A stretch of DNA of 64,000 bases, from positions 27,023,356 through 27,087,355 of the forward strand of contig OX463815.1 in NCBI GenBank assembly GCA_949825045.1. Reading direction: 5' to 3'. This stretch comes from Argyresthia goedartella. Lineage: Eukaryota; Arthropoda; Insecta; Lepidoptera; Argyresthiidae. A program made the position numbers and the translations under genes. Below are positions 10,648-20,710 of the stretch, piece by piece (the stretch's first letter is position 1; each line of letters starts with the position of its first letter). The notes beneath the pieces were generated by a model, which worked only from the letters and a program-made list of their open reading frames with translations, did not search any database and was not told the DNA's origin.

Positions 10648-13600
10648 TTAGATGATGCCATGATGATGATGCCCAATATGAACATGATGATGAGGCGACG
10701 AGTGATGGACGATGGCGTTAAAGCTACAAATATAGAAGGTATTAGTTAACAAGTGAAAATTATTATATTTATTTTTAAATTACAAGGAGAAATGAAAACC
10801 CTTCATCATCAGCCTCTCAGGGGACCAACTGTTCGGTATAGGCCTCCTCATAAACACGCCATTCAGAACGGTCCTGCGCAACCCGCGTCCATTGCTTTCC
10901 TGCCACCCTCGCCACATCGTCGGACCATCTGGCAGATGGTCTGCCGACCGATCTTTGGCCTTGAAAGGCCCTTAGCGAATACTTTTGACGAAGCCAATTT
11001 AGCTTGTAAAATATATAGCTAAACTAGCGAAGGCCTACAATATAATCAATCCGGCTTCGAAAGTCAATTCGTCTTATGATCTTTTACGGTTCCTATACTA
11101 CGAAGGGGGGTAGTGTTGTAAACAACAGACCTAACTCACCCGTTATGGTCGCCGTCCTTGTGTTCCACCTTCCACAGCCTGCCGTTAGGCTCCACTAGCT
11201 CTTATCTGCCCTTCACCTGGTCTCCGTGGCCTCATGCTGGTCATATCGCTTGTGATGATCATGCACTTACTCACCCGGTATGGTCGTCGGCCTTATATTC
11301 CACCTTCCACAGCCTACCGTTAGGCTCCTATAGCTCTTATCTGCCCTTCACCAGGTCTCCGTGGCCTCATGCTGGTCATATTGCTTGTGATAGTCATGGA
11401 CTTACTCACCCGAGATGGTCGTCGGCCTTGTATTCCACCTTACACAGCCTACCGTTAGGCTCCACTAGCTCTTATCTGCCCTTCACCAGGTCTCCGTGGC
11501 CTCATGCAGGTCATATCGCTTGTGATGGTCATGGACTTACTCACCCGGTATGGTCGTCGGCCTTGTACTCCACCTTCATCAGCCTGACGTAGGGCTCCAC
11601 CAGCTCGTAACTGCCCTTCACCAGGTCTCCTTGGCCTCGTGCTGGTCACGTCACTTGTGATGGTCATGGACTAACTCACCCGGTATGGTCGTAGGCCTTG
11701 TACTCCACTATCATTAGCCTGACATAGGGCTCCACTAGCTCTTATCTGCCCTTCACCAGGTCTCCAGGGCCTCGTGCTGGTCACGTTGCTTGTGATGGTC
11801 ATGGACTAACTCACCTGGTATGGTCGCCGGCCTATATTCCACCTTCCACAGCCTGGCGTTGGGCTCCACCAGCTCTTATCTGCCCTTCACCAGTTCTCCG
11901 TGGCATCGTGCTGGTCACGTCGCTTTTGATGGCCTTGAACTAACTCACCCGGTATGGTCGTCGGCCTTGTACTCCACCTTCCTCAGTCTGCCGTCCGGCT
12001 CCACCAGTTCGTATCCGCCCTTGACCAAGTCTCCGTGGCGGGATTCATGCTGGCTCTTCACGTCGCCGGTGTGGTGGTCATGGACGGCGTACTCGAACTT
12101 GTACTCGGGGAAGGCCTGTGAATGATTAATCAGTGACGTCGTGTGAGTTCCACGAAGCTGGATATAATTAGGGATAATGAATTAGGGATAATTGTTAGTT
12201 TGTAAAGATAGGTATTACTAGTGAGTTTTACAGAAAAGAGCTATTCGAACAAATTGGGATGGCACGTGTTGACTGTTGTCAGTAGAAGTCATGGATTATC
12301 TATACGTTATCATATTCTTAGTTGCTCACCAACTTTCAAACTGTAAAACTAACACTAGCCTGAAATAAAATTTTTCTTTTTCTAATACAGATTTTTCTTC
12401 TCTCCATTTAACGACAACTCTCTACAACGTCAAAATATGTACAGTCCCTTGAGGGTCATTATATAGAGTTTACACTGTAATTAGGGATAATGAATTACGG
12501 ATTCTTGTTAGTTTGTAAATATAGGTATTACTAGTGACTTTTACAGAAAAGAGCTATTCGAGCAATTTATATTTTAAAACGCACAGACTCCTTAAGAGAG
12601 CTTTTTCAAGAAATTGACATACAAACTGTAGCTAGTCAATTTATTTTCGAAAATATAACGTGTGTACGCAAGAAGAACCTTACAACATTTTCCAAACTTA
12701 GCGATAGCTGTAATGTTAACCTAAGAAATAATCACAGACTAGTTGCGCCGTGGTTTATTTGAAATTGCCTTTTGAGCAATTTAAAAAGCATGTTAAAGCG
12801 ACTTTGTCAAAAAAGGGATATTACAATGTTCAAGACTACTTAAATGATGGGTCTGTATGGGGTTAATCTAGCTCAACACAGTCCTTGCTGTTAATAATTT
12901 TGTAATGATCTATTCCTGCTTATTAATTATAATAATTAATATTGTAATATTTGGATTAGTTAAGCGCAAGCAATTTTTTAAAGAGTTCGTTAAATCAATC
13001 TTAGGGAGTTTCTACGCCTCTCTTCTCCCACAGTGGACCGCTGTAGATAAGAGGCAAAAAATGACGTTTGCTAAGTATATGTATATGTAAATAACTTCAG
13101 TAATAAAGACATTTGATTTGATTTGCTCAGTGAGCTGTACACCTCACGAGTCAGTTAGTGGAAAGCTCAACTTCTAACTCATATATGCACCTGTTTAACT
13201 AACAACATTTTGCGATCTTAAATGCAATACATTGCTTTTCACCAAATTCACAGCCTATGTCATTTTCACGGACACAAAAAATCTAACGAGACCTCATTTG
13301 TTAAACTAGGTTTAAGCGTCTGGGAGTGTAATTTTTGATGAAAAACTGAATCGACAATAACATTCTGCATAATTATTAAACCTGCTCGCAAAAGTTTACG
13401 ATAATCGGTTGAGAAATGCGACCTGTAGCGTATACAGCCGGAAATCCGTGCAGACGGACATATGATAGCTTTTTTGCCTAAGCTCAAATGGGGACGTTTC
13501 GCTCGTTCGGTCAATATCAATTTTACGACCCGAATGGCCGAGTCGGCGGTGACTCTGCCTACGAAGCCAAGGGTCCCGTATTCGAGTCCCGGTGGGGGTA

Positions 13601-15535
13601 AATATTTGTTTGTTGAGAACGGATGTTTGTACCCTAGTCATGGTTATATTAATCTATATAAGTATGTGTATCGTTGTCTAGTACCCAAGATACAGGGAAA
13701 CCAAGTATTAAGGTGATACGAAAAAAAAGGGGTTTTTTTCGAATCCATTTACTCCACCATGAAGTCATCTACAGATTTGATGTTTGGATTAACGTTTATT
13801 GAGTATTTGATTAAGATTTTCTCTAAAGGGAAACGCGATTGGATGAAATTTTCTCGATAGAATTTAATTACGAAAACACCTCTAAATTGTTTTATTTTTT
13901 CCTGTAATTCCGAAATCCTAACTAGCTTCATTGTGGAACTGCATTCAAAATGTAGATATTATGTATTCGCAAAATCTCATAATTTCATAATAATTTCATA
14001 ATTTCTTTATAATAATTTCATATATCTTCATAATAACTTTTTAACAAAATAACGTAGTTTATTTTTAAACAATTTTTCTGTGGTTTAGCGATACGTTTTT
14101 TCATTTTTTTTATTCCGTCCCTCTCACTCTTCGGGTCTTTCCGCCTGGAATAACGGGGACCTTTACACGGCCGAGGTAGCGCCTTAACTCAATATTCAGC
14201 TTTTTTGTTTTTCTTCTGCAACCTTTAACTTGTAGTCTTGACTGTTGTTGACTATCAGTTATAATTATAATTGTATTACTCTTTACTCGTTTTATGATCT
14301 TACTCGATATTAAGGGCGATGCTACTAGGAGTATATGAAATATTTCCATTGCAGAACTTCCTTGCAATCAAAGCCTACGCAAGATTGCTCTAAATCAGCA
14401 ACAGTTTTACTGAATGAACAAGTTAGATCGGTGGCATAAATAACCAGCAAAAGGAAGGCGACAGCTTTATGTAATAGAAAACCACCTGTTAATATAATTT
14501 ATGCGAGTTTTATGCAAATTGTTGCACGAGAATTTCTGGATATCTCGCAATGGTACACCTTGCATCATTAATAAACATAGTTTATAAATTTATAGACTAA
14601 AAAAAATAACCTAGAATATCTATAGAAAAGCTTAAATTATTTGATTTATTATCTTGAACAGATCAACAGAGCTGCGATCTAACAGAATGTGATCTCAGTA
14701 GCTAAGTGGCAGAAAGCATGACTGTCATGCTTTCTGTATAATAAATATTTTCCCACGTGGGCTCCTGGTCGTGGTTTTCCAAACCCTAAAATTTAATAAT
14801 AAGGTGGATCTAAGAAAATTCACTCCAAGTTTTACCGTTATCACATCTAATCAGGTAAGCTATTTTATCTATATAAATTGATAACAGTACTTACGTAGTG
14901 ATCATGATGAACAGGAATATGAGGAATATGATGCGGAATATGGTGTTCATGGTGGGGGATATGATGATGCAGCAGCGGCAGGTGGTGATGAAGAAGAGGA
15001 ACGTGATGATGAATAGGCACCGGGTGGTGGTGGCCGTCGTGCTTCTGGAAGTCTTGGTGGGAGATCGCCGGGTGGTGGTGATGGTGATGGGGGTGGTGAT
15101 GATGATGATGAAGGAACGGGAAGATGGCCTGGCAGGATGCCACAAGCAGGCACGCCATTAATGCCTGAAACATATAGGAATATTCATTTGGATTTGATGC
15201 CAGTGGAAAACACCGTAATACGAGAAACATTATTTGTTTTACCCAATACGCCAGATTAGTGTATAAATTTAACTGAGATCAATTTCTAAAATTATTAAAT
15301 CCGATTTTCCTCATTAGGAACGAAATATTAAATATTAAAATATAGGTCTGGTTGCACAACCATTCAAAATATGACGGATACTCAAAACCATGCTTTCCAG
15401 AATATCTATCGTTAGGGAAATTGTCCTTTTGGCCATTTGAGATGTTATTTGACTGGTTAGTTTCCTTTAAAAGACGAATTCACACGACAACCCAGTTTCT
15501 CACACTCACGAGTCAACACTTACTTTCGACAGCAT
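10648..15535 (-). CDS. CPR-2: RR-2 cuticular protein, His-rich
   Basis: Four coding exons on the minus strand: 15524-15535 (M-L-S-K), 14895-15164, 11949-12115 and 10648-10723. They total 525 nt, or 174 residues plus TAA. All introns are GT-AG with phases 0, 0 and 2. The signal peptide is [17 protein letters not shown], split by the first intron. The linker is extraordinarily His-rich (runs of HHHHHH, then HHH with P, V, L and I). The RR-2 exon begins A-F-P-E-Y-K-F-E-Y and holds [16 protein letters not shown] and [10 protein letters not shown]. The last exon completes the domain with FNAIVHHS and ends in a short His tail. The product is an exported, chitin-binding cuticle protein. The 2.8-kb second intron holds LINE and SINE insertions, and the 1.2-kb third intron holds a tandem array of RR-2 exon pieces (11135-11943). 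Histidine side chains suggest metal binding or quinone cross-linking; that is inference. Confidence 0.88.
11135..11943 (-). repeat. Six tandem 135-bp copies of the CPR-2 RR-2 exon tail plus donor site
   Basis: Units begin at 11135, 11270, 11405, 11540, 11675 and 11810; the intact exon's equivalent begins at 11944. Spacing is 135, 135, 135, 135, 135 and 134 bases. Each unit covers the 3' two-thirds of the RR-2 exon and a few intron bases including a donor-like GTGAGT. It then joins directly to the GTCCATGACC of the next unit. In units checked closely about ten bases are missing near the front relative to the intact exon, which shifts frame, and premature stops are present. The unit at 11540-11674 keeps an open RR-2-like half ([13 protein letters not shown], then [10 protein letters not shown]). 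All lie between the functional donor at 11948 and the final acceptor at 10724. Confidence 0.9.
12165..13125 (+). mobile_element. 3' end of LINE family A with partial duplication, in CPR-2 intron
   Basis: From about 12535 the text parallels 61945-62575, the end of a LINE coding region and its 3' tail. It ends with a TTTGATTTGATTTG repeat at about 13110. An approximately 85-bp segment (TTAGGGATAATGAATTA through TTTTACAGAAAAGAGC) occurs twice, at 12168-12250 and 12480-12560. Either the insertion or a later rearrangement therefore duplicated the junction. The LINE frame is broken, with a deletion near 12750. Confidence 0.65.
13265..13522 (+). repeat. Interspersed repeat, also at 29470-29645
   Basis: A shared order of phrases links the two sites: AACTGAATCGA, AACCTGCTCGC, TTGAGAAA, CCTGTAG, TTTTTGCC and CGCTCGTTCGGTCAA. 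The copies are diverged, so the family is old. I cannot class it. Confidence 0.55.
13525..13705 (+). repeat. SINE family 1 copy
   Basis: The tRNA-like head (GAATGGCCGAGTCGGC, then TTCGAGTCCCGG) and body match the copies at 2930 and 15915. It lacks the ATT tail and runs straight into another repeat at 13706. Confidence 0.7.
13706..13995 (+). repeat. Repeat, inverted relative to 35700-35975
   Basis: The segment from GGTGATACG through CTACAGATTTGATG, CGATTGGATGAAATTTTCTCG and GAAATCCTAACTAG reappears as its reverse complement in the first intron of CPR-3. Both copies lie in first or second introns of cuticle genes, probably by chance. Confidence 0.6.
14710..14736. repeat. Perfect 13-bp hairpin, 1-nt centre
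   Basis: CAGAAAGCATGAC and GTCATGCTTTCTG are exact reverse complements around a single T. It lies in the second intron of CPR-2. Confidence 0.75.
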
Positions 15536-15599
15536 ATTGTCTGCACAATATTCTCGTATAGAACAGGTATATGACTAAAATGTTGTGTCGGAGGTTAAG

Positions 15600-15638
15600 A
15601 CAATAGTGCACCGTGCACTCACATCATTACCTTATATA
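15600..15638 (-). promoter_or_regulatory. CPR-2 core promoter
   Basis: TATATAA on the minus strand at 15632-15638 lies 97-103 bases upstream of the CPR-2 ATG (15533-15535). A start of transcription near 15604-15608 would leave a leader of about 70 bases. No clear TCAGT initiator is present. Confidence 0.5.
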
Positions 15639-15914
15639 CTAAGTGTATACTCACTGTGGGAATTACTGGAGCAAAAAAACATTGATCAATTTCTCAGGGT
15701 TTGCCAATAGCCCTATCGTAATATCGACCAATAGATAGGTACTTCAAATGTTGCATATAGTTAGAGTTAAGTATCGAAGGATGTGGGGCAGGGAAGTTTA
15801 CAAGTTTTACGTTTTGTTATCAGCTGATTGGCGGGATAGATAGCGGGAGCATCGGGTCTTGTGAAATAAAGGTATAAATATATAATAATAATAAAGGAAG
15901 ATATCAGTTTAAAG

Positions 15915-16152
15915 TTTTGCATTGATGCCGAGTCAGCAGTGACCCTGCCTACGAAGCCAAGGGTCCCTGGTTCGAGTCCCGGTGGGGGCAATATATGTTT
16001 GATGAGAATGGATGTTTGTACCCTAGTCATGGTTATATTTATCTATATAAGTATGTGTATCGTTGTCTAGTACCAAGATACAGGGAAACCAAGTTTGGGG
16101 CTAGATAAATGTGTGTAAATAGTGCCCAGGGTATTATTATTATTATTATAAT
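15915..16152 (+). repeat. SINE family 1 copy with ATT tail
   Basis: The same head and body as at 2930-3175, ending in (ATT)n near 16150. It lies just upstream of the CPR-2 promoter. Confidence 0.75.
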
Positions 16153-17230
16153 TGAAGTCAAGTAATTTTTACTCAAAATCTGGCAGATAAGTCGTTTCTT
16201 TCCGATCTACGAATCATAGTTAAGCGTCACTCTCGGATGCGCTCAGTTCATATCATTAATCTATTTACATGCCAACGATTGAACCTTGTAAATCATGTGG
16301 ATCGAACTAGTTTTTAATTTGAGGAAGAAGTTCTAATTATAAACTCCTGTACTTAAGCAATTTCAACTATTTAAAACAGTGGCTGTTTCCGAAATATGGT
16401 TATGTTTTTGATTGCAGTATCCTATAATTTACTGTAATTTTACATAACTAAGTATATCGATTTTTGAAAGAAATAAGGTGGACACACATCTTACAATATT
16501 GCGCCTGCAAATCCTACAAACAGTCTTAACAGCGGACATAATTTGCTAATGCCGCACATATCTAGCCCTCGTCTTAGTCACGATCATGGGGATGCGAACG
16601 TGGTAGAAGAACAATATAATACAGATGGTCAGCGTCACTTCCATACCGGACGTAGAAGAGCCTGCCCTGTGCTTCCAGTGCGGAGTGATCAAACTGGCAT
16701 AGCAATTACCCTGCATCCGTTTGGAACATAGATATATATATATGACTAGAGATCTATCAATATTCATATTTGGCGCTATACAAGGCAAGGACAAGGACAG
16801 ATGTAATGGTAATCAATAAGTCTGATAGAGCTGGCATGAAATACAGTAAGATGACAAGAATTTGGACATGAACGTCAGTTCTATCCAATTTATCCGAATA
16901 AAGTTCTATTGGTATTTATTTTGAAAAAAAACCCCTTAATTTGTGAATGTTTGGTGGAAAACACGGTGTCTGCTTTTAAAAGAATCCAGGATGATTCACC
17001 ATTTATAGGAAAATATGTTTTTTTTTTCGTAATGTTCTAGCTTTATCTTATCTCGATTTTTATATGAAACCCTTTAAAATCTTTTTTCAAGCATAAATAA
17101 TGAGCAAATTATGCATTTTATGCCGTAGGAAGTGAAAAACACGTATTATAGAGTTTGACAAAGAAGTTACGATGTATCGATAAATTATTGTATCGATACT
17201 GGGATATTATGAGTGTCGGCGGCCGATTTT
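16153..17230. other. No feature recognised
   Basis: AT-rich DNA upstream of CPR-2. A short TA repeat lies near 16730. I see no exon or named repeat. Confidence 0.45.
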
Positions 17231-17237
17231 AGAATTG

Positions 17238-17328
17238 GGCACATCATGATGTGCTGCGCCGTATTAAGATATGGCGGCATTTCTTAAAAAACGCATTTGT
17301 CTATGGGGCACATCATGATGTGCCCAAA
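17238..17328. repeat. Twin palindromes CACATCATGATGTG
   Basis: The 14-bp perfect palindrome occurs twice, at about 17240-17253 and 17310-17323, each preceded by GG. A degenerate version (CACATTATGATGTG) occurs near 17919. The 17.2-18.1 kb stretch also has CATTTCATGATATGCC. It looks like the inside of a decayed mobile element rather than a regulatory array. Confidence 0.55.
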
Positions 17329-18489
17329 CCAAAATTGGACAGATCGATGAGAACAAAATGTTTGTCGATATTCCCAGTTAAACTTTTGGCCACAATTGCC
17401 AAAAGATATCTTGATAAAGGTAAAATAGTTCAAATTTAAGAATCAACAAATCTATTTAATTTATACAATGTTTTTTTTTTTGTTATACGTATGCTAGTAG
17501 ACTATTTCTATATACTTTTAAATTATCCATTTTTTTATTTCTAAACCAAATCAAGAAAAGTAGGATGACCATCACACGGGAGTCGGTGGTCGACTATTGG
17601 GTATCCGAGTATGATATTTTATAGACTTTTATTATCCTTATTATAAAAAGTCGTTTTTATTTGCATACGCTTCGCTCCGCTCCGCTTTATGTAAGTTCCA
17701 ACCTAACCTATAATACAACTGAAATTTAGCCACAAATACCTACTCTAGCCAAATTTGGCTTTTCATTACTTTCAGTCGCAAGCTCGCTCCGCTGGCTGCT
17801 CATACATGGTCTTACCTAACCCAACCGCTTCAACGCAAGCGGCTGGCAGATCATCGATCGTTGGGCGGATTTTATATGGCGGATCATAAAATGCCTCCAT
17901 TTCATGATATGCCGAGACACATTATGATGTGCCGAATTTGACAATTGGCAGAAGACTTGAGTATGGGGGCGAAGTCTTGGGTCCAAAAATTTATATTTTA
18001 TCGAGTGAACGGCAAATTGGTTTAAGCGACATATTTTTTTTGAGTAAGGTATTTGGATTGCTGCGTCGAATAATATAAAACATGTCACTTCAAGCAATTT
18101 CCTTTCATCCAACAATATGCAATATTCATAACTGGGGCCTTCTATAACAAAAAGCTTTACATACGTTGAATTTGTACGTGTACTGTGTTGTCAACAATAT
18201 GACCAATCTTGTGATTGATTATTAATTATAAATTAACTTGGTCACTTGGTCACCTTGTTGACAACGTACCGTAAATCTTTGTGTTAAAGGTCTCAGATAT
18301 GTATCATTACAATTTTATTTTTAGGATTCTAAATATGCTTCAGTGAAACCTGCCAGATGAAGTGTGAATTTGACTTTCACACGGAGGAAGCATATCCCAT
18401 GATCCAGTAAAATACCGAAAAAAATGTTTTTCTTGCATATATTTTTTTATATTTTGCTAAAATATTATTTCAAGAACTCTGTTTTATTC

Positions 18490-18615
18490 ATATTGTGGTT
18501 ACAATGGATTCTTTGTGAATGAATGAATCTTGATATCAGGCAATGCAGAGAAGTGGCAAAAAATGACGATTGCTAAATACATGTAAATATCTACAGTAAT
18601 AAAGACATTTGGAAT
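18490..18615 (+). repeat. LINE family A 3' tail
   Basis: GGCAAAAAATGACGATTGC and AGTAATAAAGACATTTGGAA match the last 70 bases of the LINE at 62510-62575 nearly exactly. It is a heavily truncated copy. Confidence 0.7.
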
Positions 18616-19111
18616 TTTGGCACATGGCCCACACAAAATTATCGATAAACAGACTTCTAAAGGTTAGGTGATCCCATCACTAGTAATCAAAAATATGACA
18701 ACACATCCATTACGTCTCCTATTTTCACAGAGTAAGTGAAAAAGAGTTTGCCCATGTGTGCCCATGTGACATGCGGATTGACTTATTAAATAGTATGATG
18801 ACCAATATATGCTTGCCGATCTGAACCATACTCCCGCAAGCGAAACCACTGCAACAAGCGCCATACACAGGTTTATTCGTTTTTGTTTTGGGCCCAAATC
18901 AAAGTATGTTTCCGAGTGGTTAGCGCTCCGCATCTGATGCCGGGCGGTCGTGCGCTGCTTCTATGCTGATGATTTACGTGCTTTGCCTTATGAATGATTT
19001 ATCGAATGATGATTGTAGCGTGAACGAATGCCAGCATTCGATTTAGCGATATCGGAACGCTACCCCAGGTTCTCGCTCACTCACACAACATGGCGATAAC
19101 TACAAATATTA

Positions 19112-20353
19112 GGTCCTTACATATGAAATTGGCGTTTTGCATGGGAGGAACATAAAGTCGTTTCTTTTTAAATATAATATATTTATTTAATCAAAGTATG
19201 TACCATTGCTATCTATACACTTTTGCCGTCTCATGGGTAGTACTTCGATCCCTTTACTAAAAAAAACATTCGGACGGGAATCAATAAAATCTTTAAAAGC
19301 GGTTTGGACTGCCCCATCGGAGTTGAATTTATTCCCTTTCAAGAAGTTATCCAAATTTCGAAAAAAATAGTATTCTGTTGGAGGAAGGTCCGGAGAGTAC
19401 GGTGGATGTCTTAGATATTCCAATTGAAGCTCCTCTAATATGGTAGCCGTCTGTTGTGCAGTGTGTGGTCTAGCGTTATCATGAAGCAGCAGTGGCCTAG
19501 AGCGATTGACCAGCCTCGGTTGTTTAGCAGCTAGCTTTTCCATCATGATTTGAGGTGGCTGACAATAGACATCTGCCGTAATCATCTGGCCAGATTTAAG
19601 AAAGCTGTAGTGAACGACACCAGCACTAGTCCACCAAACACTCACAAGTAACTTTTTTGGAGTCAATTTTCGCTTGGGGCATGGTTTGGCTGGTTCGGCA
19701 GGGTTCAGCCATTGTGATGAGCGCTTCCGATTATCGTACAGGATCCACTTTTCATCACAGGTAATGATTCGATTTAAAATCCTTTCATTATTGTGCCGGG
19801 TGAGTAATGCAACGCAGCAGTAAACGCGCGTTTGTTGATTTGCTTCACTCAGTTCGTGAGGTACCCATCTTTCAAGCCTTTCACCTTCCCAATTTGCTTC
19901 AAGTGGATTAAAACAGTTTTATCACTAACACCGCAGCCTGCAGCTAACTCGGACGTGGTTTGCGATGGATCCGCTTCCACAATATTCCGCCTTCAATTCT
20001 TCATTATCAACTTTGGTCTCCGGCAGTCCACGGGGCTTGTTCTGCAGGTCGAAATTTCCAGAACGAAAACGTTGGAACCAAAAACGCACTGTGTTGTCTA
20101 TTGCGGCACCGTCGCCATACCCATCATTAATCCTTCGAGCCGTTTCTGCAGCACTGGTGCCACGGTAGAACTCATACTCGTAAATAACGCGATATTTCAA
20201 GTTGAGGAAAAAACAAATGAATTATAATTTTAGAAACACAATTACATGAGTAAATAGCTGTATAAATTTGAATTTGGAATTCCTAACCATAGAGGAGATA
20301 TTTGAGATCAAAGTGGCCAGTACGGTGAAACGCCAATTTCATATGTAAGGACC
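19112..20353 (-). mobile_element. mariner-family DNA transposon
   Basis: Terminal inverted repeats of about 25 bases begin GGTCCTTACATATGAAATTG at each end. Both ends are flanked by TA, the target duplication of this superfamily. The length of 1242 bp is close to the usual 1.3 kb. It carries a single transposase gene on the minus strand, described separately. Confidence 0.9.
19187..20200 (-). pseudogene. mariner transposase, two frameshifts
   Basis: The N-terminal part (to about 19990) reads YRVIYEYEFYRGTSAAETAR and has WFQRFRSGNFDLQNKPRG, the helix-turn-helix DNA-binding region of mariners. The frame shifts after KVDNEELKA near 19985 and again near 19880. From there an open frame runs to the stop at 19187 with ITCDEKWILYDN, HDNARPHTA and PYSPDLPPTEYYFF. 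The third catalytic position, normally Asp in mariner (DD34D), is Glu, 34 residues after the Asp of HDN. No ATG is evident at the expected start. It cannot make active enzyme as it stands. Confidence 0.88.
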
Positions 20354-20549
20354 TAATGAACTATAATGAAATAAATAGTTTATGATCGTAAATACGAACT
20401 TTTAATTAATAAAGAATCAAACACAGAATATTTTGGAATATTATCAGGAAAACCCTGTATGTGGGACCGAAGATATAGGAAATACAAATATAAAAGTAAA
20501 TGCATGAAGTCGTCTCAGCGAAATGTATTTTATAAATACAAATATCTAT

Positions 20550-20655
20550 TAGCCATAGCTACGGCATTGTGATAAAATCCTGGCACGCACGATGGAGTGT
20601 TGAGTAAATGGCTAAAGTGAGCATAATTGTGCCTTGCCACCCCTTATGGGAAAAG
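20550..20655 (+). repeat. SINE family 3 fragment
   Basis: Shares the 3' half of the repeat at 838-1140, including GCCATAGCTACGGC and the GCCACCCCTTATGGGAAAA ending. It lies next to the (AT)n into which the Tc1-like element jumped. Confidence 0.55.
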
Positions 20656-20670
20656 ATTCAAACTCAAAGA

Positions 20671-20671
<1 letters not shown>

Positions 20672-20706
<35 letters not shown>
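20672..20706. repeat. (AT)n microsatellite split by a transposon
   Basis: A run of alternating A and T at 20672-20706 resumes at 22300-22320 after the Tc1-like element. Tc1 elements insert at TA, so a TA microsatellite is a natural target; the two halves were probably one tract. Confidence 0.7.

Positions 20707-20710
<4 letters not shown>

Noticed and set aside
11135..11943. Evenly spaced repeats that might suggest a CRISPR array
   Set aside because: The units are continuous 135-bp exon copies with no spacers, in a eukaryotic intron.
14898..15161. Plus-strand Met/Val-rich frame and two other minus frames
   Set aside because: Shadows of the His-rich CPR-2 exon, whose correct frame has a signal peptide and matching splice phases.
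17816..18115. 99-residue minus-strand frame
   Set aside because: Falls in a stretch of short palindromic words shared with other non-coding repeats; no domain.
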